Below are positions 1 to 7,415 of a DNA stretch of 64,000 nt, in pieces (position 1 is the stretch's first letter; each line of letters starts with the position of its first letter). This DNA comes from Duganella margarita (GTDB taxonomy: Bacteria > Pseudomonadota > Gammaproteobacteria > Burkholderiales > Burkholderiaceae_D). Location: NCBI RefSeq assembly GCF_009857535.1, contig NZ_WWCS01000022.1, positions 1 through 64,000 on the forward strand, written 5' to 3'. Position numbers and translations under genes: made by a program. The notes beneath the pieces were generated by a model. That model did not search any database. It was given only the letters and a program-made list of their open reading frames with translations, and was not told the DNA's origin.

Positions 1-126
1 ATGAAACAGGCAGGGGTACCTATCTGACCCACGGGCTTAATGGCCCACAGTCTGGTCGGCATCACCCTGCCTGACCGCTTCACCTTTCTGATTATCTGAT
101 GGCGACGCGGTACGTTCAATATACGA

Positions 127-168
127 GTTCTGCCAAATGTACATAAGCTCGTGTACGTTTGGCAGAAC
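127..168. repeat. 16-bp inverted repeat beyond the MFS gene stop
   Basis: The arms are GTTCTGCCAAATGTAC (127-142) and GTACGTTTGGCAGAAC (153-168), with one mismatch and a 10-base loop. It lies just past the stop of the minus-strand MFS gene. It has no U-tract on either strand, so it is not a standard intrinsic terminator. It could be a terminator-like or mRNA-stabilising hairpin, or the scar or target of a mobile element. The first 126 bases of the window hold no gene I can support. Confidence 0.6.
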
Positions 169-179
169 TGACCCTGATT

Positions 180-1358
180 TTATTCGGTGGCGAACACGCA
201 CAGGGCGATCAGCGGGAAGCAGAGGCCGGTCCACAAGACGCCGGTCCAGCCGTGCGCGGCAAACATCCAGCCGCCCAGCGACGAGCCGATGGCGCCGCCC
301 ATGAAGAACAGCGCCATGTACAGCCCGTTCAGGCGGCTGCGGATTTCCGGCGGCAGCGCAAAAATCGCCCGCTGTCCGGTCACCAGGTTGGCCGAGACGC
401 CCATGTCCAGAATGATCGACGTCAGCACCAGCACGCCCAGGTCCACCAGGCGGCTGCTGTGAATTGCCAGCGGCATGGCGAACGCCAGCACACCGAGGAT
501 CAGCGCAATCATGGTGGTCGAGCGGCTTTTGCCCTGGTCGGCGCGGTGGCCGGCAATCGGTGACGCAATTGCGCCCGCCACACCCACCAGCGCAAAGATC
601 GCGACACCGGTCTGGCTGATCTGGAAGTACGGGCCGGTTAATTCCAGCGACACGCAGGTCCAGAACAGGCTGAAGGCGCCAAACATGCAGGCCTGATAGG
701 CGGCACGGCGACGCAGCACCGGCGTGGCTTTCAGCAGGTGCCACATCGAACCGAGCAGGTCGAAGTAATGCATGTCCCCATGCGGCTGGCGCTGCGGCAG
801 CCTGGCGCGCAGCAGGAAGGCCAGCGCCGCCGTGGTCGCCGCCGACAGCACGAAGATCGCATGCCAGCCGAGCGCATCGGCCACCAGGCTGGCGACTGGG
901 CGTGCCAGCATGATGCCCATCAGCAGGCCGCTCATGACCTTGCCGACGGTCTTGCCGCGCGTTTCAGGATTCGACAGGTGCGCGGCGAACGGCACCACAA
1001 TCTGCGCCGCCACCGAGCCGAGGCCGATGCACAAGGCGGCAAACAGGAACAGGTTGGCGCTGCTGGTCACCGAGGCCGCCAGCAAGGCAGCGGCCGTCAC
1101 CAGCAGGGCGATGAAGATCAGCCGGCGGTTTTCCAGCAAGTCGCCCAGCGGCACGATGAACAGCAGGCCGAGGCAATAGCCGATCTGCGTCAGCGTGACG
1201 ATCAGGCCGGCGGCGCCGGGATCGAGGCCGGTGGCGCGGCTGATCGGGCCGATCAGCGTTTGGGCGTAATACAGGTTGGCGACGATCAGGCCGGTCGCGA
1301 TGGCGAACAGCCAGACCATGCCGGGGGAAAGGTCTTGATGGGCTTTGGCTTCGCTCAC
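180..1358 (-). CDS. MFS transporter
   Basis: A 392-aa inner-membrane protein of the major facilitator superfamily, a proton-coupled carrier. It is hydrophobic throughout with about 12 predicted membrane segments. The N-terminal part resembles drug and sugar exporters, with IGYCLGLLFIVPLGD at about residues 59-73 as the helix-2/loop 2-3 region. The substrate cannot be read from the sequence. The ATG start gives MSEAKAHQDLSPG followed directly by helix 1. It is followed upstream on the same strand by a flavin monooxygenase gene (72 bases between), so the two may be co-transcribed. The family call is safe; the specificity is open. Confidence 0.9.
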   Translation of the reverse strand: MSEAKAHQDLSPGMVWLFAIATGLIVANLYYAQTLIGPISRATGLDPGAAGLIVTLTQIGYCLGLLFIVPLGDLLENRRLIFIALLVTAAALLAASVTSSANLFLFAALCIGLGSVAAQIVVPFAAHLSNPETRGKTVGKVMSGLLMGIMLARPVASLVADALGWHAIFVLSAATTAALAFLLRARLPQRQPHGDMHYFDLLGSMWHLLKATPVLRRRAAYQACMFGAFSLFWTCVSLELTGPYFQISQTGVAIFALVGVAGAIASPIAGHRADQGKSRSTTMIALILGVLAFAMPLAIHSSRLVDLGVLVLTSIILDMGVSANLVTGQRAIFALPPEIRSRLNGLYMALFFMGGAIGSSLGGWMFAAHGWTGVLWTGLCFPLIALCVFATE

Positions 1359-1430
1359 GTCAGGCTCCGGAAATTTTGAGAGGCCGACATTCTAACGGCC
1401 ACGGCCATTTCCTGCTGAGCGTGAGCACTT

Positions 1431-2438
1431 TTACAGCCCGGCCTGCTCTCGCTTCAGTGTCTGGTGGACCTCGGCGGTAATTTCGTACGAGCGCAGGCGT
1501 TGCGCGTGCTCGTAGATTTGCGAGGTGATCATCAGTTCGTCGGCGCCGGTGCGGGCGATGAATTCCTGCAGTCTGGCGCTGACCGTGGCCGGCGAACCGA
1601 TGGCGGTGCAGGACAGGACAGAATCCAGCATGGCGCGCTCGGGCATGCCCAGCGTGTCGAGGTAGCCGGCCTTCGGCGGCGGCAGCTGCGATGGCCGGCC
1701 GGTGCGCAGGTTGACGAAGGCTTGCTGCATCGAGGTGGCGCGGAAGTGCGCTTCCTCATCGGTGTCGGCCGCGAACACGTTAAAGCCCAGCATGACGTAT
1801 GGCTTGGCGAGCTGCGCCGACGGCTGGAAGTTGGCGCGGTACAGCGCCATCGCCTGCTGCATCATTTGCGGCGCAAAGTGCGAGGCGAAGGCGAACGGCA
1901 AGCCAAGGTGCGCGGCCAGTTGCGCGCCAAAGGTGCTGGAGCCGAGTATCCACATCGGCACTTTCGCGCCTTTGCCCGGCACGGCCAGCACGCGCTGCCG
2001 CGGATTGTCGGACATGTAGTCCTGCAATTCCAGTACGTCTTGCGGGAAGGCGTCGGCGTCGGTTTCCAGGTTGCGGCGCAAGGCGCGCGCGGTGGTCTGG
2101 TCGGAGCCCGGCGCGCGGCCCAGGCCGAGGTCGATACGGCCGGGGAACAGCGCTTCCAGCGTGCCGAACTGTTCGGCGATCACCAGCGGTGAATGATTGG
2201 GCAGCATGATGCCGCCGGCGCCGACGCGGATGGTCTTGGTGCCGCCGGCCACATGGGCCATCACCACCGCCGTGGCGGCGCTGGCGATGCCCGGCATGCC
2301 GTGGTGTTCGGCCAGCCAGTAGCGGTTGTAGCCCCAGCGTTCGCCGTGCTGGGCAAGGTCCAGTGTATTGCGGAACGAGGCCGTCGGGTTGCTGCCTTCG
2401 GCAATCGGCGACAGATCAAGGATCGAAAATGGAATCAT
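1431..2438 (-). CDS. LLM-class flavin-dependent oxidoreductase (YhbW-like)
   Basis: A 335-aa bacterial-luciferase-like TIM-barrel protein of the single-component type related to E. coli YhbW. Family members bind FMN or F420 and oxidise small organic substrates; the substrate here is unknown. Family stretches visible are FSILDLSPIAEGS near the N-terminus, RYWLAEHHGMPGIAS at about 48-62, and GAGGIMLPNHSPLVIAEQFG, which forms the flavin-facing strands. The open frame runs further upstream to 2897, but the ATG at 2438 gives the usual MIPFSILDL start, so the 153-codon extension is rejected. It is divergent from the solute-binding gene at 2499, with 60 bases between. Confidence 0.9.
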   Translation of the reverse strand: MIPFSILDLSPIAEGSNPTASFRNTLDLAQHGERWGYNRYWLAEHHGMPGIASAATAVVMAHVAGGTKTIRVGAGGIMLPNHSPLVIAEQFGTLEALFPGRIDLGLGRAPGSDQTTARALRRNLETDADAFPQDVLELQDYMSDNPRQRVLAVPGKGAKVPMWILGSSTFGAQLAAHLGLPFAFASHFAPQMMQQAMALYRANFQPSAQLAKPYVMLGFNVFAADTDEEAHFRATSMQQAFVNLRTGRPSQLPPPKAGYLDTLGMPERAMLDSVLSCTAIGSPATVSARLQEFIARTGADELMITSQIYEHAQRLRSYEITAEVHQTLKREQAGL

Positions 2439-2484
2439 GGGTGGTAATCTCTCTGTAATGACAATCCCATTGAAAGCGCATGGG

Positions 2485-2490
2485 TATAAT
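2485..2490 (+). promoter_or_regulatory. -10 box TATAAT directly before the ATG at 2499
   Basis: A perfect TATAAT ends 8 bases before the ATG at 2499. Transcription would start at about 2497, giving an almost leaderless mRNA. No good -35 box at normal spacing is evident. Confidence 0.5.
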
Positions 2491-2498
2491 TCTTTCAA

Positions 2499-3266
2499 AT
2501 GGATAGACAAGCATACACAGATTGGGTCAAGCGTGCAGGCCAGGCCCTGATTGCCGTGATCGTTACTATGGGAAGCGCCGCCGCCGTGCCGCCATTGCCG
2601 CCGCTGGTGGTGGCGGTCGACAACGGCACCGAGATGCCGATGGCCGGCTTCCGCGATAATCATCTGACCGCAGGTTTTCACAAGGAGCTGGGCGAGGCGC
2701 TGGCGGGCAAGCTGGGCCGCGAGGCCAGTTTCCTGCTGCTGCCGCGCAAGCGTATCGCCATGGCGCTGGAGGCCGGTCAGGCCGACTTGGTCTGCTTGTA
2801 CCTGCCGCAGTGGCTGCCAGGCAAGTTTGAATGGACGCGCGGCTTTTTCCCGGTGTCGGAAGTACTGGTCACCGATACCACCGTCCCGCAACCGCATGCT
2901 CTACAGGATGTCGCCGGAATACCGGTGGCGACAATCCTGGGATATTACTACCCCGAATTCGATAAGGCTTTGGGCCAGGGTTTTATTCGAGATGATGGTC
3001 ATTCGTCATCAGGTAACCTGCGGAAAATGGCGGCGGGCCGTTTGCATCATGCTATTACCCAGCAAAACACGCTTGATTATTATCTCAAGGTTGGCGAGAA
3101 ACTATCGATCCATCCCCCATTGGTGGTAAAGAGCTACAAGGCCCAGTGCGCCGTGTCTCCCAAGGGGGCGGTGCAGGTGAGCGAGGTGAATAAGGCAATT
3201 GAGCAGCTGATTAAAGATGGAAGTGTGAGCAAAATAATCAGTAATTATCAAAATCGCCTTAAATAA
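2499..3266 (+). CDS. Periplasmic solute-binding protein family 3-like
   Basis: A 255-aa protein with an N-terminal hydrophobic stretch (about 12-29, ending SAAAVPP) that looks like a signal peptide or anchor. The mature part has the shape of a type-3 extracellular solute-binding domain: a strand after PPLVVAVDN, then GFHKELGEALAGKLG and RIAMALEAGQADLVCLY. No ABC permease or ATPase gene lies nearby. It is therefore an orphan binding protein, perhaps a sensor or scavenging component, and its ligand is unknown. No ribosome binding site is visible, in line with the -10 box sitting right at the start. The 3' third is less GC-rich than its neighbours. Confidence 0.75.
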   Translation: MDRQAYTDWVKRAGQALIAVIVTMGSAAAVPPLPPLVVAVDNGTEMPMAGFRDNHLTAGFHKELGEALAGKLGREASFLLLPRKRIAMALEAGQADLVCLYLPQWLPGKFEWTRGFFPVSEVLVTDTTVPQPHALQDVAGIPVATILGYYYPEFDKALGQGFIRDDGHSSSGNLRKMAAGRLHHAITQQNTLDYYLKVGEKLSIHPPLVVKSYKAQCAVSPKGAVQVSEVNKAIEQLIKDGSVSKIISNYQNRLK

Positions 3267-3380
3267 TGTTTTATTTTTCCGACGGTTTTTAAAAATAGTT
3301 TCTGGTAGTGCCCGGCACTGACTTACTATTGGAATCAATAAGGCGCCCGTCTTATTCTCTTTTATTCCAATGTAAATATT

Positions 3381-4283
3381 ATGAAACCGGGAATCCTGTT
3401 CGCTTTCCTGCTGGCTTGCTGCCAGCTCGTTTTTGCTGCCGGCACGCTGGAGACCTCGCTCCAGCATCGCGGCCAGTTGTTCCGGGTGACGCATGAGGGC
3501 AAGACCAGCTATTTGTACGGCACCATTCACGTGGGTCGTGACGGTTTCTATCCGCTGGACGCGGTGGCGTCGCGCGCGCTGCTCGATTCCACGGCGCTGG
3601 TGATCGAACTCGATATCCGCGAGGACAAACAATTCCAGGTGGCGCTGGCGCGCCATGGCCGCTATCCCGAAGGCGACTCGATCCAGAATCATCTGACGCC
3701 GGCCACGCTGGACAAGACCGTGCAGGCGCTGGCGCGTGCCGGCATTGCGCTGGCGTCGGTGCAGCACTACAAACCGTGGCTGATCGCCAACCTGCTGGTT
3801 GGCGCGGAAATGGAAAAGAACGGCTACCAGCGCAGCCAGGCGGTGGAGTTTGCGCTGCTGGCGGCCGCGCAAAAGCAGGACAAGACGGTGCGCGAGCTGG
3901 AGAGCGCAGATTATCAACTGAGCCTGTTCGACGCGCTGGACGCGCAGCAGCAGGAGCAGTATCTGCTGGAAAACCTGGCCGACCTGGCCGATGGCGATTC
4001 GCTGAAAAAATCACGCGCGCTGGTCGAGGCCTGGAATGCGGCCGACCGCAGCGGCATCCAGGCGGCCTGGCATAGCGCCACCAGCGGCGACAGCATTTCC
4101 GCCGGCTTCATGAACCGCGTGCTGCTCGGCAAGCGCAATCCGGAGATGGCGGCCAACATCGAGCGCATCATGCAGCAGGACCAGGTGGCGTTTGTCGGCG
4201 TGGGCCTGCTGCATCTGGTGGGCGATGACGGCTTGCCGCAGTTACTCAAGCGGCGCGGCTATCAGGTCGAGCAGTTGTACTGA
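3381..4283 (+). CDS. TraB/GumN family protein
   Basis: A 300-aa protein with a clear signal peptide (MKPGILFAFLLACCQLVFAA). It then has the family hallmark LYGTIHVG at about 45-52 and the closing motif VAFVGVGLLHLVGDDGL near the C-terminus. TraB/GumN proteins are a poorly understood family distantly related to the Tiki/EreA-like fold, and some are predicted metal-dependent proteases. The export signal puts it in the periplasm. The start is set by the signal peptide; there is no obvious Shine-Dalgarno sequence, and the 110 bases upstream are AT-rich. It runs tail-to-tail with the lipoprotein gene at 4290, 6 bases apart. Confidence 0.85.
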   Translation: MKPGILFAFLLACCQLVFAAGTLETSLQHRGQLFRVTHEGKTSYLYGTIHVGRDGFYPLDAVASRALLDSTALVIELDIREDKQFQVALARHGRYPEGDSIQNHLTPATLDKTVQALARAGIALASVQHYKPWLIANLLVGAEMEKNGYQRSQAVEFALLAAAQKQDKTVRELESADYQLSLFDALDAQQQEQYLLENLADLADGDSLKKSRALVEAWNAADRSGIQAAWHSATSGDSISAGFMNRVLLGKRNPEMAANIERIMQQDQVAFVGVGLLHLVGDDGLPQLLKRRGYQVEQLY

Positions 4284-4289
4284 GCTGTA

Positions 4290-4712
4290 CTAGTACGGCC
4301 GCACGCTGCCGTTGCTGTAGCGGATGCGGTCGCCGACTTTATAGCCCGGCATCGACTCTTCCACCACCATCTGGTTGCTGCCGTCATCCATGCGCAGCAT
4401 CACGCGGTAGACCTTGTCGGTCGGCGCGCCCATGCTGCCACCGGCCGCTGCCGCGCCGGCGGCGCCCATGGCGCCGAGGCCGGCATCCTGGCGCTGCAAC
4501 TGGTCGATGGACTGCACTACGCCGTAGCTGGTTTGCGCCTGCTGCGGGGTGGGGCCGGCCATCATCGAGCCGGTGTCTCCCGGCACGTAGCCGCTGCTGC
4601 TGGTGCCGCTGGTGCCGCTGGTGCTGGGGCCCGTGCTCTGAATAGTCCTGTCGGCGCAGGCCGTTGCGCCGAGCAGGCACAGCGCGATCATCCATCCTGT
4701 TGAGTTCTTCAT
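4290..4712 (-). CDS. Small secreted Gly/Ser/Ala-rich lipoprotein-like protein
   Basis: A 140-aa protein with an N-terminal signal segment ending LLGATACADRT. Cys at about residue 19 could be a lipidation site, though the lipobox is weak. A low-complexity Ser/Thr/Gly linker and an Ala/Gly stretch around AAGAAAAGG follow. The C-terminus (VMLRMDDGSNQMVVEE, then GDRIRY) resembles the end of the glycine-zipper surface-antigen-like proteins, as does the gene at 43880. The start is chosen at 4712 because GGGAGG sits properly before it; the longer open frame to 4817 lacks one. Probably envelope-associated; the role is unknown. Confidence 0.75.
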   Translation of the reverse strand: MKNSTGWMIALCLLGATACADRTIQSTGPSTSGTSGTSSSGYVPGDTGSMMAGPTPQQAQTSYGVVQSIDQLQRQDAGLGAMGAAGAAAAGGSMGAPTDKVYRVMLRMDDGSNQMVVEESMPGYKVGDRIRYSNGSVRPY

Positions 4713-4779
4713 CTTCACCTCCCTCGAAATATCTTCAGAGAGGCGCGGCGCCGCATCGTTCCCCGAGCTTCGGTTCCTA

Positions 4780-4821
4780 TTGATGTACATCAATTGAAAC
4801 ATGCTACCTACACGCAATAAT
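4780..4821 (+). promoter_or_regulatory. Consensus FNR/ANR box with class II spacing to a -10
   Basis: TTGAT-GTAC-ATCAA at 4780-4793 is a perfect match to the known FNR/ANR consensus and is part of a 16-base perfect palindrome (4779-4794). A candidate -10, AATAAT (4816-4821), lies 22 bases beyond it. That puts the box centre at about -41.5, the standard class II activator position. It points at the 71-aa gene starting at 4851. No matching -10 is seen towards the minus-strand lipoprotein gene. Confidence 0.7.
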
Positions 4822-4850
4822 TGTTCGGTATCACTTGAAAGGATATCGAT

Positions 4851-5066
4851 ATGTTGACACGCGTGACAGATACTATTATCGAAGAGTTAATTGATGCCAC
4901 CTGCAACGACACCCGCAGCCGGCATTTCTTCCTGCACGCACTGCACGGCCTGGTACGCGTGGCCAAGGCCGAGCAGCTGCAAGAGTTGCAGAGGGATGTG
5001 AAGTTGTCGACCGGCGAAATCAGCCAGCCGGAAGGCTGCGATAGCGACTCCAGAGAGCCCACATGA
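4851..5066 (+). CDS. Small unknown protein, probably FNR-activated
   Basis: A 71-aa protein I do not recognise. It begins MLTRVTDTIIEELIDATCND, is mostly helical and charged in the middle (HGLVRVAKAEQLQELQRDVK), and has an acidic, probably disordered tail. One Cys is present at residue 18. An AAGGA ribosome binding site lies before the ATG. The consensus FNR box and -10 upstream make it a real, low-oxygen-induced gene candidate. Its last 47 bases overlap the end of the convergent VanZ-like gene. There is no signal peptide or membrane segment, so it is expected to be cytoplasmic. Confidence 0.6.
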   Translation: MLTRVTDTIIEELIDATCNDTRSRHFFLHALHGLVRVAKAEQLQELQRDVKLSTGEISQPEGCDSDSREPT

Positions 5067-5412
5067 AGCCGGCCGTCAGCAGGGCTGCCGTGCAGTCCAC
5101 CATCCAGTCCGACACCGCACCGTGGCGGTACGGGAACAGGCTTTGCACGCACTCGTCGATCGCGCCCATCAGGGCGATGGTCAGCACCGCTTTGCCGGCG
5201 CGCTGCGACGGCGTGCCGCTGCCGCCGGTAAAAATCAAAAAGGTCAGGCCGGCGTAAGCCAGCGAATGCAGCACCACGCCGGAAGCGACTTCGCCGATGT
5301 CCTGGCGCGCACCGGGAATCGAACCGAGAATCAGGATCAACAGGTACAGCGCAATGGCGGTCCAGTAGCGGAGGCGGGCGTGGGAAGGGGTAAGGAAGAT
5401 TTGCTTGAACAT
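5020..5412 (-). CDS. VanZ-like family membrane protein
   Basis: About 130 aa with four hydrophobic helices (YWTAIALYLLILILGSIP; VVLHSLAYAGLTFLIF; a third around VLTIALMGAIDE; a last one, AALLTAGFMWALW). The pattern of H-S-L-A-Y in helix 2, DE in helix 3 and a Q-x-x-x-P-Y-R loop (VQSLFPYRHGAVSDW) is that of the VanZ-like domain. That domain is named after the teicoplanin-resistance accessory protein, but most bacterial members have unknown roles, so no resistance function should be inferred. The start at 5412 (MFKQIFLTPS) is chosen by family length; no strong ribosome binding site is seen, and the frame is open to 5502. Confidence 0.75.
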   Translation of the reverse strand: MFKQIFLTPSHARLRYWTAIALYLLILILGSIPGARQDIGEVASGVVLHSLAYAGLTFLIFTGGSGTPSQRAGKAVLTIALMGAIDECVQSLFPYRHGAVSDWMVDCTAALLTAGFMWALWSRYRSLPAG

Positions 5413-5571
5413 GGGGCAGACAATACCATGCACTGCAATAAAACGGGAGTGGTGCACCGGACCCCGGTGCACCTTTTCTTCAGTCATGCCTATCGGTTGC
5501 ATGTACTTAAGATGTGTCCAGTATAGGCAGCGTTTGTGACGCCGTTATGACAGCGAACAATTTCGCTGAAC

Positions 5572-5601
5572 AAAAAAAAGCCCGCTGACTTGAGCGGGCT
5601 T
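5572..5601 (-). terminator. Intrinsic terminator after the SDR gene
   Basis: The 9-bp stem AAGCCCGCT/AGCGGGCTT (5578-5586 and 5593-5601) has a 6-base loop. It is followed on the minus strand by eight T. It terminates the minus-strand SDR gene that stops at 5715. Apart from this hairpin, the gene-free stretch 5413-5714 shows nothing else I can name. Confidence 0.8.
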
Positions 5602-5714
5602 AAAACTATTTTCTTGGAGGAGAATAGTGGAGACAGGAGCTATTATGCGGCGTCGCAAGATATGTGTCTAATTGTTCTTTCAGATACCAGACATCAGGCT
5701 AGGGCATAACTCTG

Positions 5715-6476
5715 TCATTTGACGGGGACCGTGTAGTTCAGCGCCAGGCGGCCGCCGTCCACGTACAGGGTCTGGCCGGTCATGTAGCTGGCGTCGTCGC
5801 TGGCCAGGAAGGCGGCGATCGAGGCGACTTCTTCCGGCTCGCCGCAGCGGCCCATCGGCGTGCGCGACAATATGGTGTTGCGCGATTCCGGGCTGGACAT
5901 CACGGCTTTCTTGGCCAGTTCGGTCAGGATGGTGCCGGGGCCGATACCGTTCACGCGGATGCCGTACTCGATTAGGTTGAGCGACATCACCTTGGTCAGC
6001 TGGTTGATCGCGCCTTTCGACACCACGTACGGCACCTGGTTCGGAATCGCCAGTTCGGCGTTGACGCTGGACATATTGATGATGCTGCCGCTCAGCTGCC
6101 TGGCCATCACCCGCGCCACCGCCTGGCCGCACAGGAACATCGATTTCAGGTTGATGCGCATGACGCGGTCGAAATCTTCCTCGCAGACGTCGAGGAAGTT
6201 GGCGGCGTGGGTGACGCCGGCGTTGTTGATCAGGATGTCGATGCGGCCGAAGGCGGCGAGGGTGGCGGCCACCATCGCGTCCACATCCGCCTTTTGGCTG
6301 ACGTCGGCGGCGAAGAAGCGCGCCTGTTCGCCCAGCGCGGCGGCGGCGTCAGCGCCTTCCGGCTTGATGTCCACCAGCATGACTTTGGCGCCTTCAGCGA
6401 TCAGGCGCTGGGCACAGGCCAGCCCGATGCCCTGGGTGGCGCCGGTGACGACCGCGACTTTATCGGTTAATTTCAT
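5715..6476 (-). CDS. SDR family NAD(P)-dependent oxidoreductase
   Basis: A 253-aa classical short-chain dehydrogenase. It has the cofactor loop TGATQGIG at 11-18, NNAG at 84-87, the catalytic serines near 136-137 (NMSSVN), and Tyr150 with Lys154 in VPYVVSKG. Asp36 at the end of strand 2 (VMLVDIK) favours NAD over NADP. It resembles glucose/3-ketoacyl reductase-like dehydrogenases; the substrate is not readable. A single gene, closed by the terminator at 5572-5601 and divergent from pyrF. The family call is firm; a precise enzyme name would be a guess. Confidence 0.9.
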   Translation of the reverse strand: MKLTDKVAVVTGATQGIGLACAQRLIAEGAKVMLVDIKPEGADAAAALGEQARFFAADVSQKADVDAMVAATLAAFGRIDILINNAGVTHAANFLDVCEEDFDRVMRINLKSMFLCGQAVARVMARQLSGSIINMSSVNAELAIPNQVPYVVSKGAINQLTKVMSLNLIEYGIRVNGIGPGTILTELAKKAVMSSPESRNTILSRTPMGRCGEPEEVASIAAFLASDDASYMTGQTLYVDGGRLALNYTVPVK

Positions 6477-6546
6477 GGGAATGTGCTTTCTGAGGTGGAG
6501 ATGGCAAATTTTAACAGGCTGTTTTAGTCCCCCGCCATGGTCAGGT

Positions 6547-6552
6547 TACAAT
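6547..6552 (+). promoter_or_regulatory. Candidate -10 of pyrF
   Basis: TACAAT lies 33 bases before the GTG start of pyrF. The -35 region at normal spacing (around TTAGTC) is weak. Confidence 0.4.
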
Positions 6553-6584
6553 AGAGGGTTTGCATTTTTCATTAGGGAGCCGTC

Positions 6585-7406
6585 GTGACTTTTATCAACA
6601 AATTATCTGCCGCCTGGACGGCCAACGACTCCCTGCTGTGCGTGGGCCTGGACCCGGACATGGCCAAGTTGCCGGCCCAGTTCCAGAATGATCCGCAAGG
6701 CATCTTCCACTTCTGCCGCGAGATCATCGACGCCACCGCCGACCTGGCGTGCTCGTTCAAGCCGCAGATCGCCTACTTTGCCGCGCTGAGCGCCGAAGAC
6801 CAGCTGGAGCAGATCTGCGCCTACGTGCGCGAACATTACCCGCACATTCCATTGATCCTGGACGCCAAGCGCGGCGACATCGGCGCCACCGCGCGCCAGT
6901 ACGCGCGCGAAGCGTATGACCGTTACGGCGCCGATGCGGTGACCGTCAATCCGTACATGGGTTCGGATTCGGTGGAGCCGTACATGGAGTGGAGCGACCG
7001 TGGCGTGATCATCCTGTGCCGCACCTCGAATGCCGGCGGTTCGGATCTGCAGTTCCTGGATGTCGGCGGCAAGCCGCTGTATCAGCACGTGGCGCGCCTG
7101 GTGGCGGAGAAGTGGAACAGCAACGGCCAGTGCGCGTTGGTAGTCGGCGCCACCTTCCCGGAAGAACTGGCGCAGGTGCGCGCGATTGTCGGCGACATGC
7201 CGCTGCTGGTGCCGGGCATCGGCGCGCAGGGTGGTGATATTGCAGCGACCGTCACTTCGGGCCGCACCGCGAATGGCACGGGCATGATGATCAACTCGTC
7301 GCGCGCCATTCTGTACGCGGCGCCGCAAGGCAGCGAAGATTTCGCCGCCGCCGCGCGCCGCGTGGCCGAGGAAACCCGCAACGCCATCAACCAGCATCGC
7401 GGCTAA
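6585..7406 (+). CDS. pyrF: Orotidine 5'-phosphate decarboxylase
   Basis: A 273-aa cytosolic enzyme that converts OMP to UMP, the last step of de novo pyrimidine synthesis. The catalytic motif LDAKRGDIG lies at 92-100 (Asp93, Lys95, Asp98). The length and the flanking sequence fit the longer type-2 PyrF family rather than the roughly 230-aa E. coli type. It starts with GTG, preceded by AGGGAG at proper spacing; no ATG lies nearby. It stands alone, tail-to-tail with the serine hydrolase gene 9 bases downstream. Confidence 0.96.
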   Translation: MTFINKLSAAWTANDSLLCVGLDPDMAKLPAQFQNDPQGIFHFCREIIDATADLACSFKPQIAYFAALSAEDQLEQICAYVREHYPHIPLILDAKRGDIGATARQYAREAYDRYGADAVTVNPYMGSDSVEPYMEWSDRGVIILCRTSNAGGSDLQFLDVGGKPLYQHVARLVAEKWNSNGQCALVVGATFPEELAQVRAIVGDMPLLVPGIGAQGGDIAATVTSGRTANGTGMMINSSRAILYAAPQGSEDFAAAARRVAEETRNAINQHRG

Positions 7407-7415
7407 GCAAGCCTT

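Noticed and set aside
1..126. Short frames in the first 126 bases as the end of an upstream gene
   Set aside because: Stops in every frame within short distance and no recognisable peptide.
5020..5412. VanZ-like gene as a glycopeptide resistance gene
   Set aside because: The domain is widespread in Gram-negative bacteria without resistance, and no vanHAX-type genes are present.
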